A DNA stretch of 39,415 nt from a virus: IMG/VR virus record IMGVR_UViG_3300005613_000175, positions 1 to 39,415 of that record; one strand, given 5' to 3'. The position numbers and the translations under genes are program-made. This document shows positions 21,983 to 30,218 of the stretch, in pieces. Each line of letters begins with the position of its first letter. Within the stretch, counting starts at the first letter, position 1. A model generated the notes under the pieces. That model saw nothing but the letters and a program-made list of their open reading frames with translations, made no database searches and had not been told where the DNA came from.

Positions 21983-22191
21983 AAGTTATTTATGAGTTTG
22001 ATCCTGATGAGGACAGAGACGCTTTAAAGATGGTACAGGCTGCAAATGATTATTATATAGCCTTATGGGACATCTGGAGCAAATGCCGGGAAGTCTGGAA
22101 GCGTGAAGAGAAGCCTAGCGAGGACAGAGTTAAACTTGCTGAAGATATAGCGGAAATAATAGATCGAACTAATATGCATGAAATAAGTTAG
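21979..22191 (+). CDS. Small acidic protein upstream of terminase
   Basis: 70 aa from ATG 21979, which overlaps the preceding stop (ATGA) and has GGGGG 5 nt upstream; ATG 21967 is less likely. MKVIYEFDPDEDRDALKMVQ, then ALWDIWSKCREVWKREEK. Short proteins with this opening and the Trp-rich helix occur next to phage terminases; role unknown. Confidence 0.65.
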   Translation: MKVIYEFDPDEDRDALKMVQAANDYYIALWDIWSKCREVWKREEKPSEDRVKLAEDIAEIIDRTNMHEIS

Positions 22192-22216
22192 TTATTTTCA
22201 AAGGAAGGAGTTAGTT

Positions 22217-24760
22217 TTGGAAGTGAGAGAACTTGATTTTTGTATACCTTACGAATTTACTCCTAGGCATTATCAAGAGCCTTTTTTTGATGCAATGAGA
22301 CACCAAGGTTATCGTTTTGCTATTCTATTATTTCCTAGAAGACACGGGAAAGACAAGACAGCTTTTAATTACATGGTAGAGCGTATGACGCAGGAAGTAG
22401 GCAACTATGCTTATATTTTTCCGACTGGTTCATTGGCTCGTAAGGCTGCATGGCAAAACATTGACAAAGACGGATTTAGGTTGTTAGATCATATCCCGAA
22501 AGAGTTAATCAAGCGTAAACTAGATCAACAGATGTTTATTGAACTTAATAATGGTTCTACGCTGACATTCTTTGGTTCAGACAAGCAAATATCTGTAGGC
22601 ACGAACTTTAGGGGGATAGTGTTCAGCGAGTTTGCTTTGCAGAATCCAGAGACTTATTACTATCTAAGGCCAGTAATTTTGGAGAACAAAGGCTTTATTA
22701 TTATTGCGACTTGCGTATCTCCAGATACTTTAGTTTTATCTCAGAGTGGTTTAACTAGAATCAAGAATGTTTCTTCCAGTCGTAAAGAATATACAACACT
22801 AAATAAAAGAATTTGGGGATTAGGAGGTTTTCATAAAGCAAGTGATTTTTATTATGGTGGTAAGCAAAAGACACTTAAGATAAAGCTACAAAGTGGGTAT
22901 AAGCTTGAATGTACGCCAGTTCATCCGGTTTGGAATGGTTCTAAATGGGTTAAAGCTCAAGACTGGAAGGTTGGAGACTTAGTACCTGTTCAGTATGGGC
23001 AAGATATTTGGGGAAATGGTTTTGATTGTTCTGATTTTGAAAAAAAAGGTCGTGTAACTAGGAAAGAATTATTCGATTTTTCTAATTTAGACAATGATTT
23101 TTTCTATCTACTAGGTTTAATTCATGCAGATGGTTGTTATGATAAGAATAAGATCTGTGTAACCAAGAAGAAAGATCAAGAGATAATAGATTTTTTACAT
23201 ATTAATGGTTTTAGGACATTAAAAGACGGAATGCATCACGAACTATCATGCCGTCACTTGATAGATTTTCTTGAATATGCAGGTTTCAAGCATGGTGCTA
23301 GAAATAAAACACTTTCCGACAAATTATTAAACTGTTCTAAAGAGCAAATGAAAGCGTTTATTCAAGGCTTATTTGATGGTGATGGATGTAGTGCTTCTAA
23401 TACCAAAAAACGTGGAAATATTAAGCTAACATCTACTAATGAATCTTTTCTAAATGACTTGCAAGTAGTTCTTTTAAATTTTGGGATAGTCTCATCAATT
23501 AGAACTGAAAATAAACCTCCAACTGAAAGGGTTAAGGTTTGGAGTAGGATATATAATCTTGAGATTACAGGTTATTTTGCTAATCAGTTTTATAAGAATA
23601 TTGGTTTTAGACTTGAGAGGAAGCAGCAAAACTGGAAATACGTACCTGAATCATGCAAGAAAGAGCATGGAAATATTTATCCGATTGACAGTTCAAAATT
23701 AGAAGGAATTCCTTTGCATAGGCTCACTAATCCTAATTGTATTACTAGAAGAACTATAAGAGCTTTAAACGAGAAAAAACAGCATCCTTATTTAAAGGAA
23801 CTTCTTAAAGAGAAGTTTTTCTATTCTCCTATTAAAAGCATAGAGAAATCAGAAAGTGAGGTGTTTGACTTTGTAATTCCTGATACGCATTCGTTCTTTA
23901 GCAATGGATTTGTTAGCCACAACACGCCCCGGGGCAAAAATACATTCTATGACTTATGGCAAATGGCTAAGAAGAATCCTAACTGGTTTACGCATAGGCT
24001 GACATGGAAAGAGGCGGGAGTCTTTACGGAAGAGGACATAGAAGAAGAGCGTTTAAACGGAATGTCTGAAGAGATGATACAATCCGAGTATAACACAGAG
24101 TTTGCAGGCTTGGAGGGATCTTATTATATAAGAGCATTAGACAAGATGCGCCTTAATGGGCAGATAGGGAGAGTGCCTTTTGATCCTAGTGCTAGGGTAA
24201 ATACAAGTTTTGATTTAGGAATCGGTGATAGTACGGTTATATGTTTTTTTCAAATTGTAGCAAATGAAATCCATTTTATTGATTATTATGAAGCAGACGG
24301 AGAAGCTCTTAGTCACTATGTAAATGTTATAGAGCGCAAGGCTAAGGAAAATGGTTGGTTATTAGGGCAGCATTACGCTCCTCACGACTGTCTCAACCGT
24401 GAACTCGGAACAGGTATAAGCAGGCAGCAGGTAGCTGCGGGCTTGGGTCTTAACTTTATAATCTTACCTACGCTTAAAATGAAATTAGCAGATGGTATTG
24501 AGTGTGTAAGGGGTTTATTCCCCAGAATATGGATTGATGAAATGAAATGTGAAAGATTGATTAAAGCCTTAGAGAACTATTGCAAAGACTATGATGATAA
24601 AAGACAAATCTTTAGTGAAAGACCTCGGCATAATTGGGCATCTCACGGCGCAGATTCATTTCGTTACGCCTGTTTAGCAGTTAAGAGTTTTGGAAATCAA
24701 GGGCTTGGAATGTCACGGGAAGAGCTTTACGAGATCAACGCGAGGTCTAGGCGTCTATGA
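22217..24760 (+). CDS. terL: Terminase large subunit, intein-containing
   Basis: 847 aa precursor, about 443 aa after splicing. The TTG start has GGAAGGAG 6 nt upstream. ATPase: RRHGKDKT Walker A-like (41-48), IVFSEF Walker B region, and coupling motif TPRGKN, split by the intein right before its Thr. Nuclease: SFDLGIGDSTVICFFQ, HYAPHDCLNRELGTGISR, and HNWASHGADSFRYACLA near the end, the usual RNase H-type terminase features. It packages DNA into the procapsid through the portal. No frameshift is seen, so the protein should be active only after intein removal. Confidence 0.93.
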   Translation: MEVRELDFCIPYEFTPRHYQEPFFDAMRHQGYRFAILLFPRRHGKDKTAFNYMVERMTQEVGNYAYIFPTGSLARKAAWQNIDKDGFRLLDHIPKELIKRKLDQQMFIELNNGSTLTFFGSDKQISVGTNFRGIVFSEFALQNPETYYYLRPVILENKGFIIIATCVSPDTLVLSQSGLTRIKNVSSSRKEYTTLNKRIWGLGGFHKASDFYYGGKQKTLKIKLQSGYKLECTPVHPVWNGSKWVKAQDWKVGDLVPVQYGQDIWGNGFDCSDFEKKGRVTRKELFDFSNLDNDFFYLLGLIHADGCYDKNKICVTKKKDQEIIDFLHINGFRTLKDGMHHELSCRHLIDFLEYAGFKHGARNKTLSDKLLNCSKEQMKAFIQGLFDGDGCSASNTKKRGNIKLTSTNESFLNDLQVVLLNFGIVSSIRTENKPPTERVKVWSRIYNLEITGYFANQFYKNIGFRLERKQQNWKYVPESCKKEHGNIYPIDSSKLEGIPLHRLTNPNCITRRTIRALNEKKQHPYLKELLKEKFFYSPIKSIEKSESEVFDFVIPDTHSFFSNGFVSHNTPRGKNTFYDLWQMAKKNPNWFTHRLTWKEAGVFTEEDIEEERLNGMSEEMIQSEYNTEFAGLEGSYYIRALDKMRLNGQIGRVPFDPSARVNTSFDLGIGDSTVICFFQIVANEIHFIDYYEADGEALSHYVNVIERKAKENGWLLGQHYAPHDCLNRELGTGISRQQVAAGLGLNFIILPTLKMKLADGIECVRGLFPRIWIDEMKCERLIKALENYCKDYDDKRQIFSERPRHNWASHGADSFRYACLAVKSFGNQGLGMSREELYEINARSRRL
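22712..23923 (+). mobile_element. LAGLIDADG intein in terminase
   Basis: Residues 166-569 (404 aa). It starts with Cys (CVSPDTLVL, block A), block B ECTPVHPVW, two endonuclease motifs LLGLIHADG and FIQGLFDGDG, and ends FVIPDTHSFFSNGFVSHN with the splicing His-Asn. The next residue is Thr, a valid +1 nucleophile. All splicing and nuclease residues appear present, so it should both splice and home. The insertion splits the conserved ATP-TPRG motif of the terminase, a typical active-site location for inteins. Confidence 0.92.
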
Positions 24761-24909
24761 GAAGGATAAAGACTGAAAGGTTACCTGAGAGAGATTTGTT
24801 TAGTAATGAAATGATAACTGAACAGCAAAGAGAAGAATTGGAAAAGGCTATACAAAGAGACGCTAAAAAATGGGAAGAATATCAAAAAAGATGTAAAGAA
24901 GTTGAGTAA
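24757..24909 (+). CDS. Small charged helical protein
   Basis: 50 aa, ATG overlapping the terminase stop (ATGA). MRRIKTERLPERDLFSNEMI, then a Glu/Lys-rich helix. No family recognised. Tight overlap with terL supports translation. Confidence 0.55.
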   Translation: MRRIKTERLPERDLFSNEMITEQQREELEKAIQRDAKKWEEYQKRCKEVE

Positions 24910-24946
24910 TCCGTAGACTATAACGGAATTAATTTTGGGAGGAGTG

Positions 24947-25117
24947 ATGAGTGTTTGGGAATTAATAATTGTAATATTAGCATGTTTTGGCATTTTTACT
25001 ATTGTGGTTATAACAATGGTAGTTGTAAGCAAGGGTGTAATTGATTTTGAATTTGAAGAATTAAAAAAAGAAATAAACGATTTAAATATTAGAATTGAGA
25101 AATTAGAGAAGGAGTGA
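24947..25117 (+). CDS. Small membrane protein with coiled coil
   Basis: 56 aa, ATG with GGGAGGAG just upstream. One transmembrane helix (WELIIVILACFGIFTIVVIT) then a heptad-like helix (LKKEINDLNIRIEKLEKE). Same architecture as the 88-aa protein at 10486-10752. It could be an inner spanin or holin-type protein near the lipoprotein gene, or a membrane anchor; unproven. Confidence 0.6.
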   Translation: MSVWELIIVILACFGIFTIVVITMVVVSKGVIDFEFEELKKEINDLNIRIEKLEKE

Positions 25118-25119
25118 GC

Positions 25120-25296
25120 ATGAAAAAGATAAAAGCATTTGAGCTTGGAGATAAACAGTATACTAAAGACGATATTGGAGCTATGGAACGAGGTGAAGCA
25201 GGTATGCTTGTTTTAGATATGATTTTTGATTTACAAGATCAAATTAACGGTATCCATGAATTATTAGATCGTGACCTTTACGATATTTCAGATTAA
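25120..25296 (+). CDS. Small hypothetical protein
   Basis: 58 aa from ATG 25120 (AAGGAG 5 nt upstream, inside the previous gene's end). MKKIKAFELGDKQYTKDDIG, then DLQDQINGIHELLDRDLYDI. Acidic and helical. Family unknown. Confidence 0.55.
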   Translation: MKKIKAFELGDKQYTKDDIGAMERGEAGMLVLDMIFDLQDQINGIHELLDRDLYDISD

Positions 25297-25384
25297 TCAA
25301 TCTTTTTTCAATTATCAAACATTAAGTATTAACAAAATATTTTACTTTACATAAGTTAAAGCTAACTCTGTAAAAAGGTTGGCT

Positions 25385-25432
25385 ATGGCTAGAGATGATA
25401 AAGATATTGAAACTGAATTCGAGGAGTATTGG
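25385..25432 (+). pseudogene. Possible 5' stub of a gene interrupted by HNH insertion
   Basis: ATG 25385 (AAAAGG 6 nt upstream) starts MARDDKDIETEFEEYW, acidic and coding-like, then runs straight into the antisense HNH gene whose stop lies at 25433. A short frame on the other side of that gene (25931-25968, MAYKPCLTQEAA) ends overlapping the portal start. The two may be halves of one small gene upstream of the portal. The plus frame happens to stay open through the HNH gene, codon-aligned with it, but the encoded sequence there looks like antisense. Confidence 0.3.
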
Positions 25433-25921
25433 TTAACTCTTTTTTTTTCTTGGGCTTCTATTTTGATATTGTTGTTCTCTAGTAGCCCATCTACAGTTTT
25501 CTTTAGAATAACCTTTGTCGTTATCGATTCTATCAATTGTAAGGTTTTTTGGCCTTTTACCCATATCTTTATAGAATCGAAGAAAACCATTCTTCCATTC
25601 ATCACAAACCGTTATTCCTTTAGCTCCATACCATTTATAGCCTTTTATATTTTTGTTATAGCAGCGCGTTTTCATAGATCTCCATATTCTATATTCGATC
25701 GAGTTACTCATATTATGAGATTTATTAGGAGGGTTGGCGCTTCCACATTTACGGCATTGCATCGATTGTCCACTTTGCAAATTAGAACTATAGTGAATTT
25801 TGATTGTTCCACATTCGCATTGGCAAATCCATCTAGGTTTTGTGTATTTTTTATGAGGAGCTCTTTTCAGAACTTTCCATTTTCCGATTTTTTTACCAGT
25901 AAAATCAATAAGTTTAGGCAT
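25433..25921 (-). CDS. HNH endonuclease, antisense to head operon
   Basis: 162 aa. N-terminal zinc ribbon (KIGKWKVLKRAPHKK, ICQCECGT, then MQCRKCGSANP) followed by the domain typical of phage HNH homing nucleases: YRIWRSMKTRCYN, YKWYGAKGITVCDEW, DMGKRPKNLTIDRIDNDKGY, NCRWATREQQYQN. The DRIDN-x-GY...NCRWAT segment carries the catalytic His/Asn-type core variant. It is the only minus-strand gene in a 19-kb plus-strand block, directly before the portal, and unrelated in sequence to the two HNH genes in the fibre cluster. Confidence 0.88.
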   Translation of the reverse strand: MPKLIDFTGKKIGKWKVLKRAPHKKYTKPRWICQCECGTIKIHYSSNLQSGQSMQCRKCGSANPPNKSHNMSNSIEYRIWRSMKTRCYNKNIKGYKWYGAKGITVCDEWKNGFLRFYKDMGKRPKNLTIDRIDNDKGYSKENCRWATREQQYQNRSPRKKKS

Positions 25922-25965
25922 ACAAATATTATGGCATACAAGCCTTGTTTAACGCAAGAGGCAGC

Positions 25966-28014
25966 ATGAGAAAAGACGATTATACGCTGAAAAAAGACTT
26001 TGATGACTATTACACTGAAGGCTTGGCTTGCTGGTCAACCGCTTATGAAGAGATGAACATCGACGTACGAATGTTTCTCGGAGATCAGTTTTCCGATACC
26101 GATAAAGCATTATTAGCCGAAGAAGGTCGCAGTGCCTATATCTACAATTATCTACAAAGGAATATCAATTTAGTCACAGGCTATCAGCGTAAAAACCGTC
26201 TGGGGTTTGGTATTGATCCTCAGAGCGGAGAGGATATGCAGGTAGCTGATGTTTTAGAAGACTTGCTTATCTGGCAGGCTCAAAAAAGCAATTTCTACAA
26301 TGTTTTTAGTGATGGTTTTGAAGAAGCAGCAATTACTGGCTGTTCTATGTTGTCTTTTGGAATAGATTACTCAAAAGATCCTATTAATGGGGATATTATT
26401 TGTCGGGCAGAGCCATTTGAAAGTTTTATGATCGATCCTCATTTTACGCAAATGGATTTATCTGACTGTAGATTTTTCATGCGCCGTAAATATGTAGATA
26501 AGGCACAGGCACAGCAGCTTTTGCCTATGGCGAAAAAAGATATAGATTCTTTAGTACCTGGCGTTCCTGACAATAAGTTTTCTTATATGAGTTATTCCCA
26601 GAACAGATATGAAAATACTCTTTATGCCTTAGATGAAATGTACACCTCTGTTTCTAAAAAAGTTGATTATTTAACCCATAGACAGACAGGACAGCAAATA
26701 AAGTGGAAGGGCAAAAAAGATGGGTTGAAATACTTATTATCAGTCGATCCATATTGGGTTCATACTGTTGGTTATGAGCCAAGCATTGAATACACAACAT
26801 ACCTTCAAAACGAGCCGATGTATAACGGAAATGATCCATTTGGCATAGATGATTATCCATGCGTACCTTTTTTATGGATTATGCGACCTCAATATAACGA
26901 TTATCGCTACAAGATTCAGGGCATGATAAGAGTGGCTAGAGACCCACAGGAAGAGTATAACAAAGTCCGCTCTACCATGGTTGATATTCTTAGATCACAG
27001 CCTAATAGTGGCTGGCAGATCGAAGAAGGAGCAGTTAAGAATCCTAAAGATTTAACGAAGGTTGGGCAAGGACAAATTATCGAAATGAGTCCTGGAAGAT
27101 CAATTCAGGCAGCTCAAAAGATTCAGCCAGCCGATTTATCTCAAGGAATCGTTAGTTTATCTCAACAGCTCAATACTGACATCTTACAGTTACCTGGTTT
27201 GAACGAAGAGGCATTAGGAGTAGCAGAGCAGGGCAATACCGAGATTTCTGGAACTCTAGCTAAGATGAGGACAGCTAATAGCATCACAATTCTAAAAAGT
27301 GCATTTGATAAAGCAGAACTAACTCAAAAGCTAGCAGGGCAGAAACTTTTAAAAATGATGCTGGTTAATTACACGCCTCAAAAATTAAGTCAGATAGTAG
27401 GCAGACCAATCCCACAGATTGATATTGATAAGGCAATGAAATACGACATTGTAGTTAAAGAAGCTCTACTCACAGACACTCAAAAAACCTTGTCTTATGT
27501 ACAGGCATTGCAAGCTAAGGCAGCAGGCATAAACATTCCTGACGGCTTTGTTCTTCAGCAAATGCCTATCGCTAACAAGTCTGAGTTAATGGAAGCCTAC
27601 AGCCAAGAAGCTAAACAAGCTCAAGAGCAGCAGGCTAAGGTTAATGAGCAAGAGCAAATGCAGTTAAGACTTCAGAACTCAGAGATTGTGCATAAGTTAT
27701 CACTAGCCGAGCAGCAAAGAGAGACAGCGGTATCTAGGCAGGCTCTAGCACAGCAGCACTTAGCTAACAGCTATGCTGACAGGGCTAAAGGGCTTCTAGA
27801 CAATGTTAAGGCAGCCAAAGAGATACAGGGCATGGAACAAGAGCAAGTAATGAAAGGATTGGCTTTTCTGTTGCAGCTTCAAGACATGGCAGGCCAGAAA
27901 GAAACATCACAAGTAAAAGACACTTCTCAAGAGAGTGCTAAAGATGTTGTAGCTTTCAATCAGCTTAACAAGATGGCTGGGCTAAATACAATGCTTGGAG
28001 GTTCTAATGGTTAA
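25966..28014 (+). CDS. Portal protein (P22-type)
   Basis: 682 aa from ATG 25966 (AGAGG upstream; a TTG further up is unlikely). P22-like portal features: FLGDQFSDTDKALLAEEGRS, then YIYNYLQRNINLVTGYQRKN, PFESFMIDPHF, the RPQYNDYRYKIQGMIRVARD helix segment and a long Gln-rich helical C-terminus (EAKQAQEQQAKVNEQEQMQL). Twelve copies form the DNA channel at one capsid vertex, docking terminase and neck proteins. P22-type portals point to a short-tailed phage. The following gene overlaps its stop by 8 nt. Confidence 0.9.
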   Translation: MRKDDYTLKKDFDDYYTEGLACWSTAYEEMNIDVRMFLGDQFSDTDKALLAEEGRSAYIYNYLQRNINLVTGYQRKNRLGFGIDPQSGEDMQVADVLEDLLIWQAQKSNFYNVFSDGFEEAAITGCSMLSFGIDYSKDPINGDIICRAEPFESFMIDPHFTQMDLSDCRFFMRRKYVDKAQAQQLLPMAKKDIDSLVPGVPDNKFSYMSYSQNRYENTLYALDEMYTSVSKKVDYLTHRQTGQQIKWKGKKDGLKYLLSVDPYWVHTVGYEPSIEYTTYLQNEPMYNGNDPFGIDDYPCVPFLWIMRPQYNDYRYKIQGMIRVARDPQEEYNKVRSTMVDILRSQPNSGWQIEEGAVKNPKDLTKVGQGQIIEMSPGRSIQAAQKIQPADLSQGIVSLSQQLNTDILQLPGLNEEALGVAEQGNTEISGTLAKMRTANSITILKSAFDKAELTQKLAGQKLLKMMLVNYTPQKLSQIVGRPIPQIDIDKAMKYDIVVKEALLTDTQKTLSYVQALQAKAAGINIPDGFVLQQMPIANKSELMEAYSQEAKQAQEQQAKVNEQEQMQLRLQNSEIVHKLSLAEQQRETAVSRQALAQQHLANSYADRAKGLLDNVKAAKEIQGMEQEQVMKGLAFLLQLQDMAGQKETSQVKDTSQESAKDVVAFNQLNKMAGLNTMLGGSNG

Positions 28015-28444
28015 GCTAATCTTACCGGCAAAGTATGAAAAGATGATGAAAGAAAAAAGCCTTGAAGAAGCGAAGAACTTTACTAGGCATAAGATAAGAG
28101 AGATAGCTCAGAAGTATTATGACAAAGCTCCTGAAGTTAAGGAATGGTGGATACGAATAATTGGAAAGAGAGACTTATACAGCAACAAGATTAACGCCAT
28201 GATTTCAGCAGCTGATAAAGACAACCGACACAAGATAGACATACCGATTCAAGGTGCGCAGATGTGGTATGTGAACATGAAAACCAATGAAGTAAGGCTC
28301 GAATGGATACTGCCGTTTAGCAAGGCTAAGCAAGCTGACAGAATCGAGTCGGTTACAAATAATAACCTACTGATTAAGCAGTCGTTTGATAAGGCTGCTA
28401 GATTTTTAGGGAAAGATTTAATTACTGGTAAGGCAGTGAGATGA
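28007..28444 (+). CDS. Hypothetical protein after portal
   Basis: 145 aa from ATG 28007, which has GGAGG 5 nt upstream inside the portal gene's end. MVKLILPAKYEKMMKEKSLE, NFTRHKIREIAQKYYDKAPE, and a later VRLEWILPFSKAKQADRIES. Basic, helical. No family recognised. The overlap suggests coupling with the portal. Confidence 0.6.
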   Translation: MVKLILPAKYEKMMKEKSLEEAKNFTRHKIREIAQKYYDKAPEVKEWWIRIIGKRDLYSNKINAMISAADKDNRHKIDIPIQGAQMWYVNMKTNEVRLEWILPFSKAKQADRIESVTNNNLLIKQSFDKAARFLGKDLITGKAVR

Positions 28445-28477
28445 GTTGTACGGAAATCCCGAACAACTGAAGAGCTA

Positions 28478-28523
28478 TATGTATGGAGTCAAATGTCTAT
28501 ATGTACGGAGTACTCCATACATA
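28478..28523 (+). repeat. 12-bp perfect hairpin between portal and scaffold genes
   Basis: TATGTATGGAGT (28478-28489) and ACTCCATACATA (28512-28523) form a perfect 12-bp stem with a 22-nt loop, which itself contains TGTACGGAGT, a near-copy of the left arm. A GTTGT/ACAAC hairpin precedes it and AGGG/CCCT follows. No T-tract, so not a terminator. Probably an mRNA processing or translation-control structure in the 170-nt gap that precedes the scaffold. Confidence 0.55.
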
Positions 28524-28616
28524 ACAAAGTTAAGGGTCGTCTCCCTGAAGTGATTTATAGATTGCAAGCTATAACTCATGGAAAAGGACGTAAAACCAAA
28601 ATGGAAGGAGAAAAGT

Positions 28617-29246
28617 ATGACAGAAGACGTAAAAGAAGAAGCTCAACCCGTCGATGAGCAGAAAGAGAGCGTAAAAGCTGAGGTCGCTACGCAGCAGGGT
28701 GATGATAAGGAGCAGAATTTCAAAGCTCTACGGGAAAGTAGAGACGAGTGGAAGACGAAGGCAGAACAAATGCAAGCTGAAATTGACGCTGTAAAAGCTC
28801 AACAGCAGCATGCACAGCAGCCCAAGTCTAAAATAGCTTCTTATCTTGAGGGAGAAGATGACGATTGGATGACAAAGTCTGAAGCTAAGCAGTTTCGACA
28901 AGATATGCTTAATGAGATGAAGACAATGTCAGCCAGAGCCAAATATCCTGACGCCCAACAGTTGTTAAACAAATATGCAAAAGAAGTTCCTAATAGTGTT
29001 GCTCAGGCAATTGCACAGACAGGGGACATTGAGGCAGCGATAGAAGCAGTAAAGATGACTCCCGCTTACATTCGGGACCACACGACTGACCATATTAACG
29101 CCGCTAAGGCAATAGAGAATGCCGATAAACCAAAAAGTGCGCTAGGTGTCGGTTCTACGGCCAAGGTAAGCGGGGGAACTCGTTATGACCAAATGTCTGC
29201 TATGGAAAGAATGCAAATGCAAGAGAAGTTTATTAGGGGCGGATAA
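28617..29246 (+). CDS. Scaffolding protein
   Basis: 209 aa from ATG 28617 (GGAAGGAG 6 nt upstream; ATG 28578 lacks a site). Acidic, Gln/Lys-rich and helical (NFKALRESRDEWKTKAEQMQ, QFRQDMLNEMKTMSARAKYP), ending MSAMERMQMQEKFIRGG, a short C-terminal end typical of capsid-binding scaffolds. Lies directly before the major capsid gene, as scaffolds do. It would direct procapsid assembly and exit before packaging. Confidence 0.75.
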   Translation: MTEDVKEEAQPVDEQKESVKAEVATQQGDDKEQNFKALRESRDEWKTKAEQMQAEIDAVKAQQQHAQQPKSKIASYLEGEDDDWMTKSEAKQFRQDMLNEMKTMSARAKYPDAQQLLNKYAKEVPNSVAQAIAQTGDIEAAIEAVKMTPAYIRDHTTDHINAAKAIENADKPKSALGVGSTAKVSGGTRYDQMSAMERMQMQEKFIRGG

Positions 29247-29260
29247 AAAAAGGAAATTAA

Positions 29261-30205
29261 ATGACTAACGTAACAACTACTAGCTATGTTGATGATGCCG
29301 TAGGCGTATGGTATAACAAGTCGCTGCTAGACCCAGCCAATCCATTGCTTATTGCTAATCAATTTGGACAGATGAAGAGTATTCCAAAAGGAAACTCTAA
29401 GAAAATTCGTTATAGTCGGTTTGAGAAATTGTCTGAAGCTACTACAGCTTTAACTGAAGGTATAGAGCCTAACGGACAAACTTTAGACGTTACAAGAATG
29501 GACGCCTCTTGCAGTCAATTCGGTGATTTTGTGGTATTGACTGATGTTGTAGAGCTGACAGTATCCGATCCTGTAGCGAATGAAGCCAACAGACGCCTAG
29601 GCGAGCAAATGGGGGAAACCTTAGATACTTTGACATATGATGTGTTAAAGGCTACTGCTTCTTACTATAATTGCACTGACGGTGCTGATGGTCAAACTCC
29701 GACTGAATTAACCCAGACTGACATTGATACTAACGTACAGACTTTGATGGATAATGATGCGAAGATGTACACCGAGATCATGCCAGCTTCTAAAGGCTTT
29801 GGAACAGCTCCATTGGATCAATCTTACTATGCTATCTCTAATACTGCGGTATATAGAGACCTAAAAGATGTAGATTCATGGGTTCCAAGAAACCAATATC
29901 CACAGCCTGCTTCTCGTAAGCAAGGTGAGTTTGGATATACTGACAACGTAAGATGGTGCTTATCTTCACACGCACCTTCAACTGGTTCAGGCGCAAGCAA
30001 GCAGTATTATACTTTCTTGCTAGGTCGTGATGCTTATGGCGTTGTAGACATTGCCACTGGAAATGCCGAGTCTATCTACATTCCTCCTGGAGGCACTGGT
30101 GATAGATTGAAGCAGAGATCTTCTCTAGGCTGGAAAGCATGGCACGCATGTAAGATTCTAAACGATGACTTTATCATTCGCATAATGGCGACTATAACTC
30201 AATAA
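29261..30205 (+). CDS. Major capsid protein (N4-gp56-like)
   Basis: 314 aa, ATG with AGGAAAT upstream. HK97-fold features of the N4 gp56 group: long N-terminal arm (VWYNKSLLDPANPLLIANQF), IPKGNSKKIRYSRFEKL, the central FGDFVVLTDVVELTV, and a C-terminal WKAWHACKILNDDFIIRIM. It forms the icosahedral shell. Position after portal and scaffold agrees. Confidence 0.88.
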   Translation: MTNVTTTSYVDDAVGVWYNKSLLDPANPLLIANQFGQMKSIPKGNSKKIRYSRFEKLSEATTALTEGIEPNGQTLDVTRMDASCSQFGDFVVLTDVVELTVSDPVANEANRRLGEQMGETLDTLTYDVLKATASYYNCTDGADGQTPTELTQTDIDTNVQTLMDNDAKMYTEIMPASKGFGTAPLDQSYYAISNTAVYRDLKDVDSWVPRNQYPQPASRKQGEFGYTDNVRWCLSSHAPSTGSGASKQYYTFLLGRDAYGVVDIATGNAESIYIPPGGTGDRLKQRSSLGWKAWHACKILNDDFIIRIMATITQ

Positions 30206-30218
30206 GGGAGGAATTTAC

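Noticed and set aside
24781-25032. Minus-strand 83-codon frame
   Set aside because: Antisense to two plus-strand small genes with good ribosome sites; its hydrophobicity reflects the complement of AT-rich DNA.
25379-25969. Plus-strand open frame of 196 codons spanning the HNH gene
   Set aside because: It is codon-aligned antisense to a well-supported HNH protein, and its composition (Phe/Ile/Ser-rich) is that of complement sequence. It stays open only because the HNH gene uses no TTA, CTA or TCA codons. Only the first 16 codons look coding.
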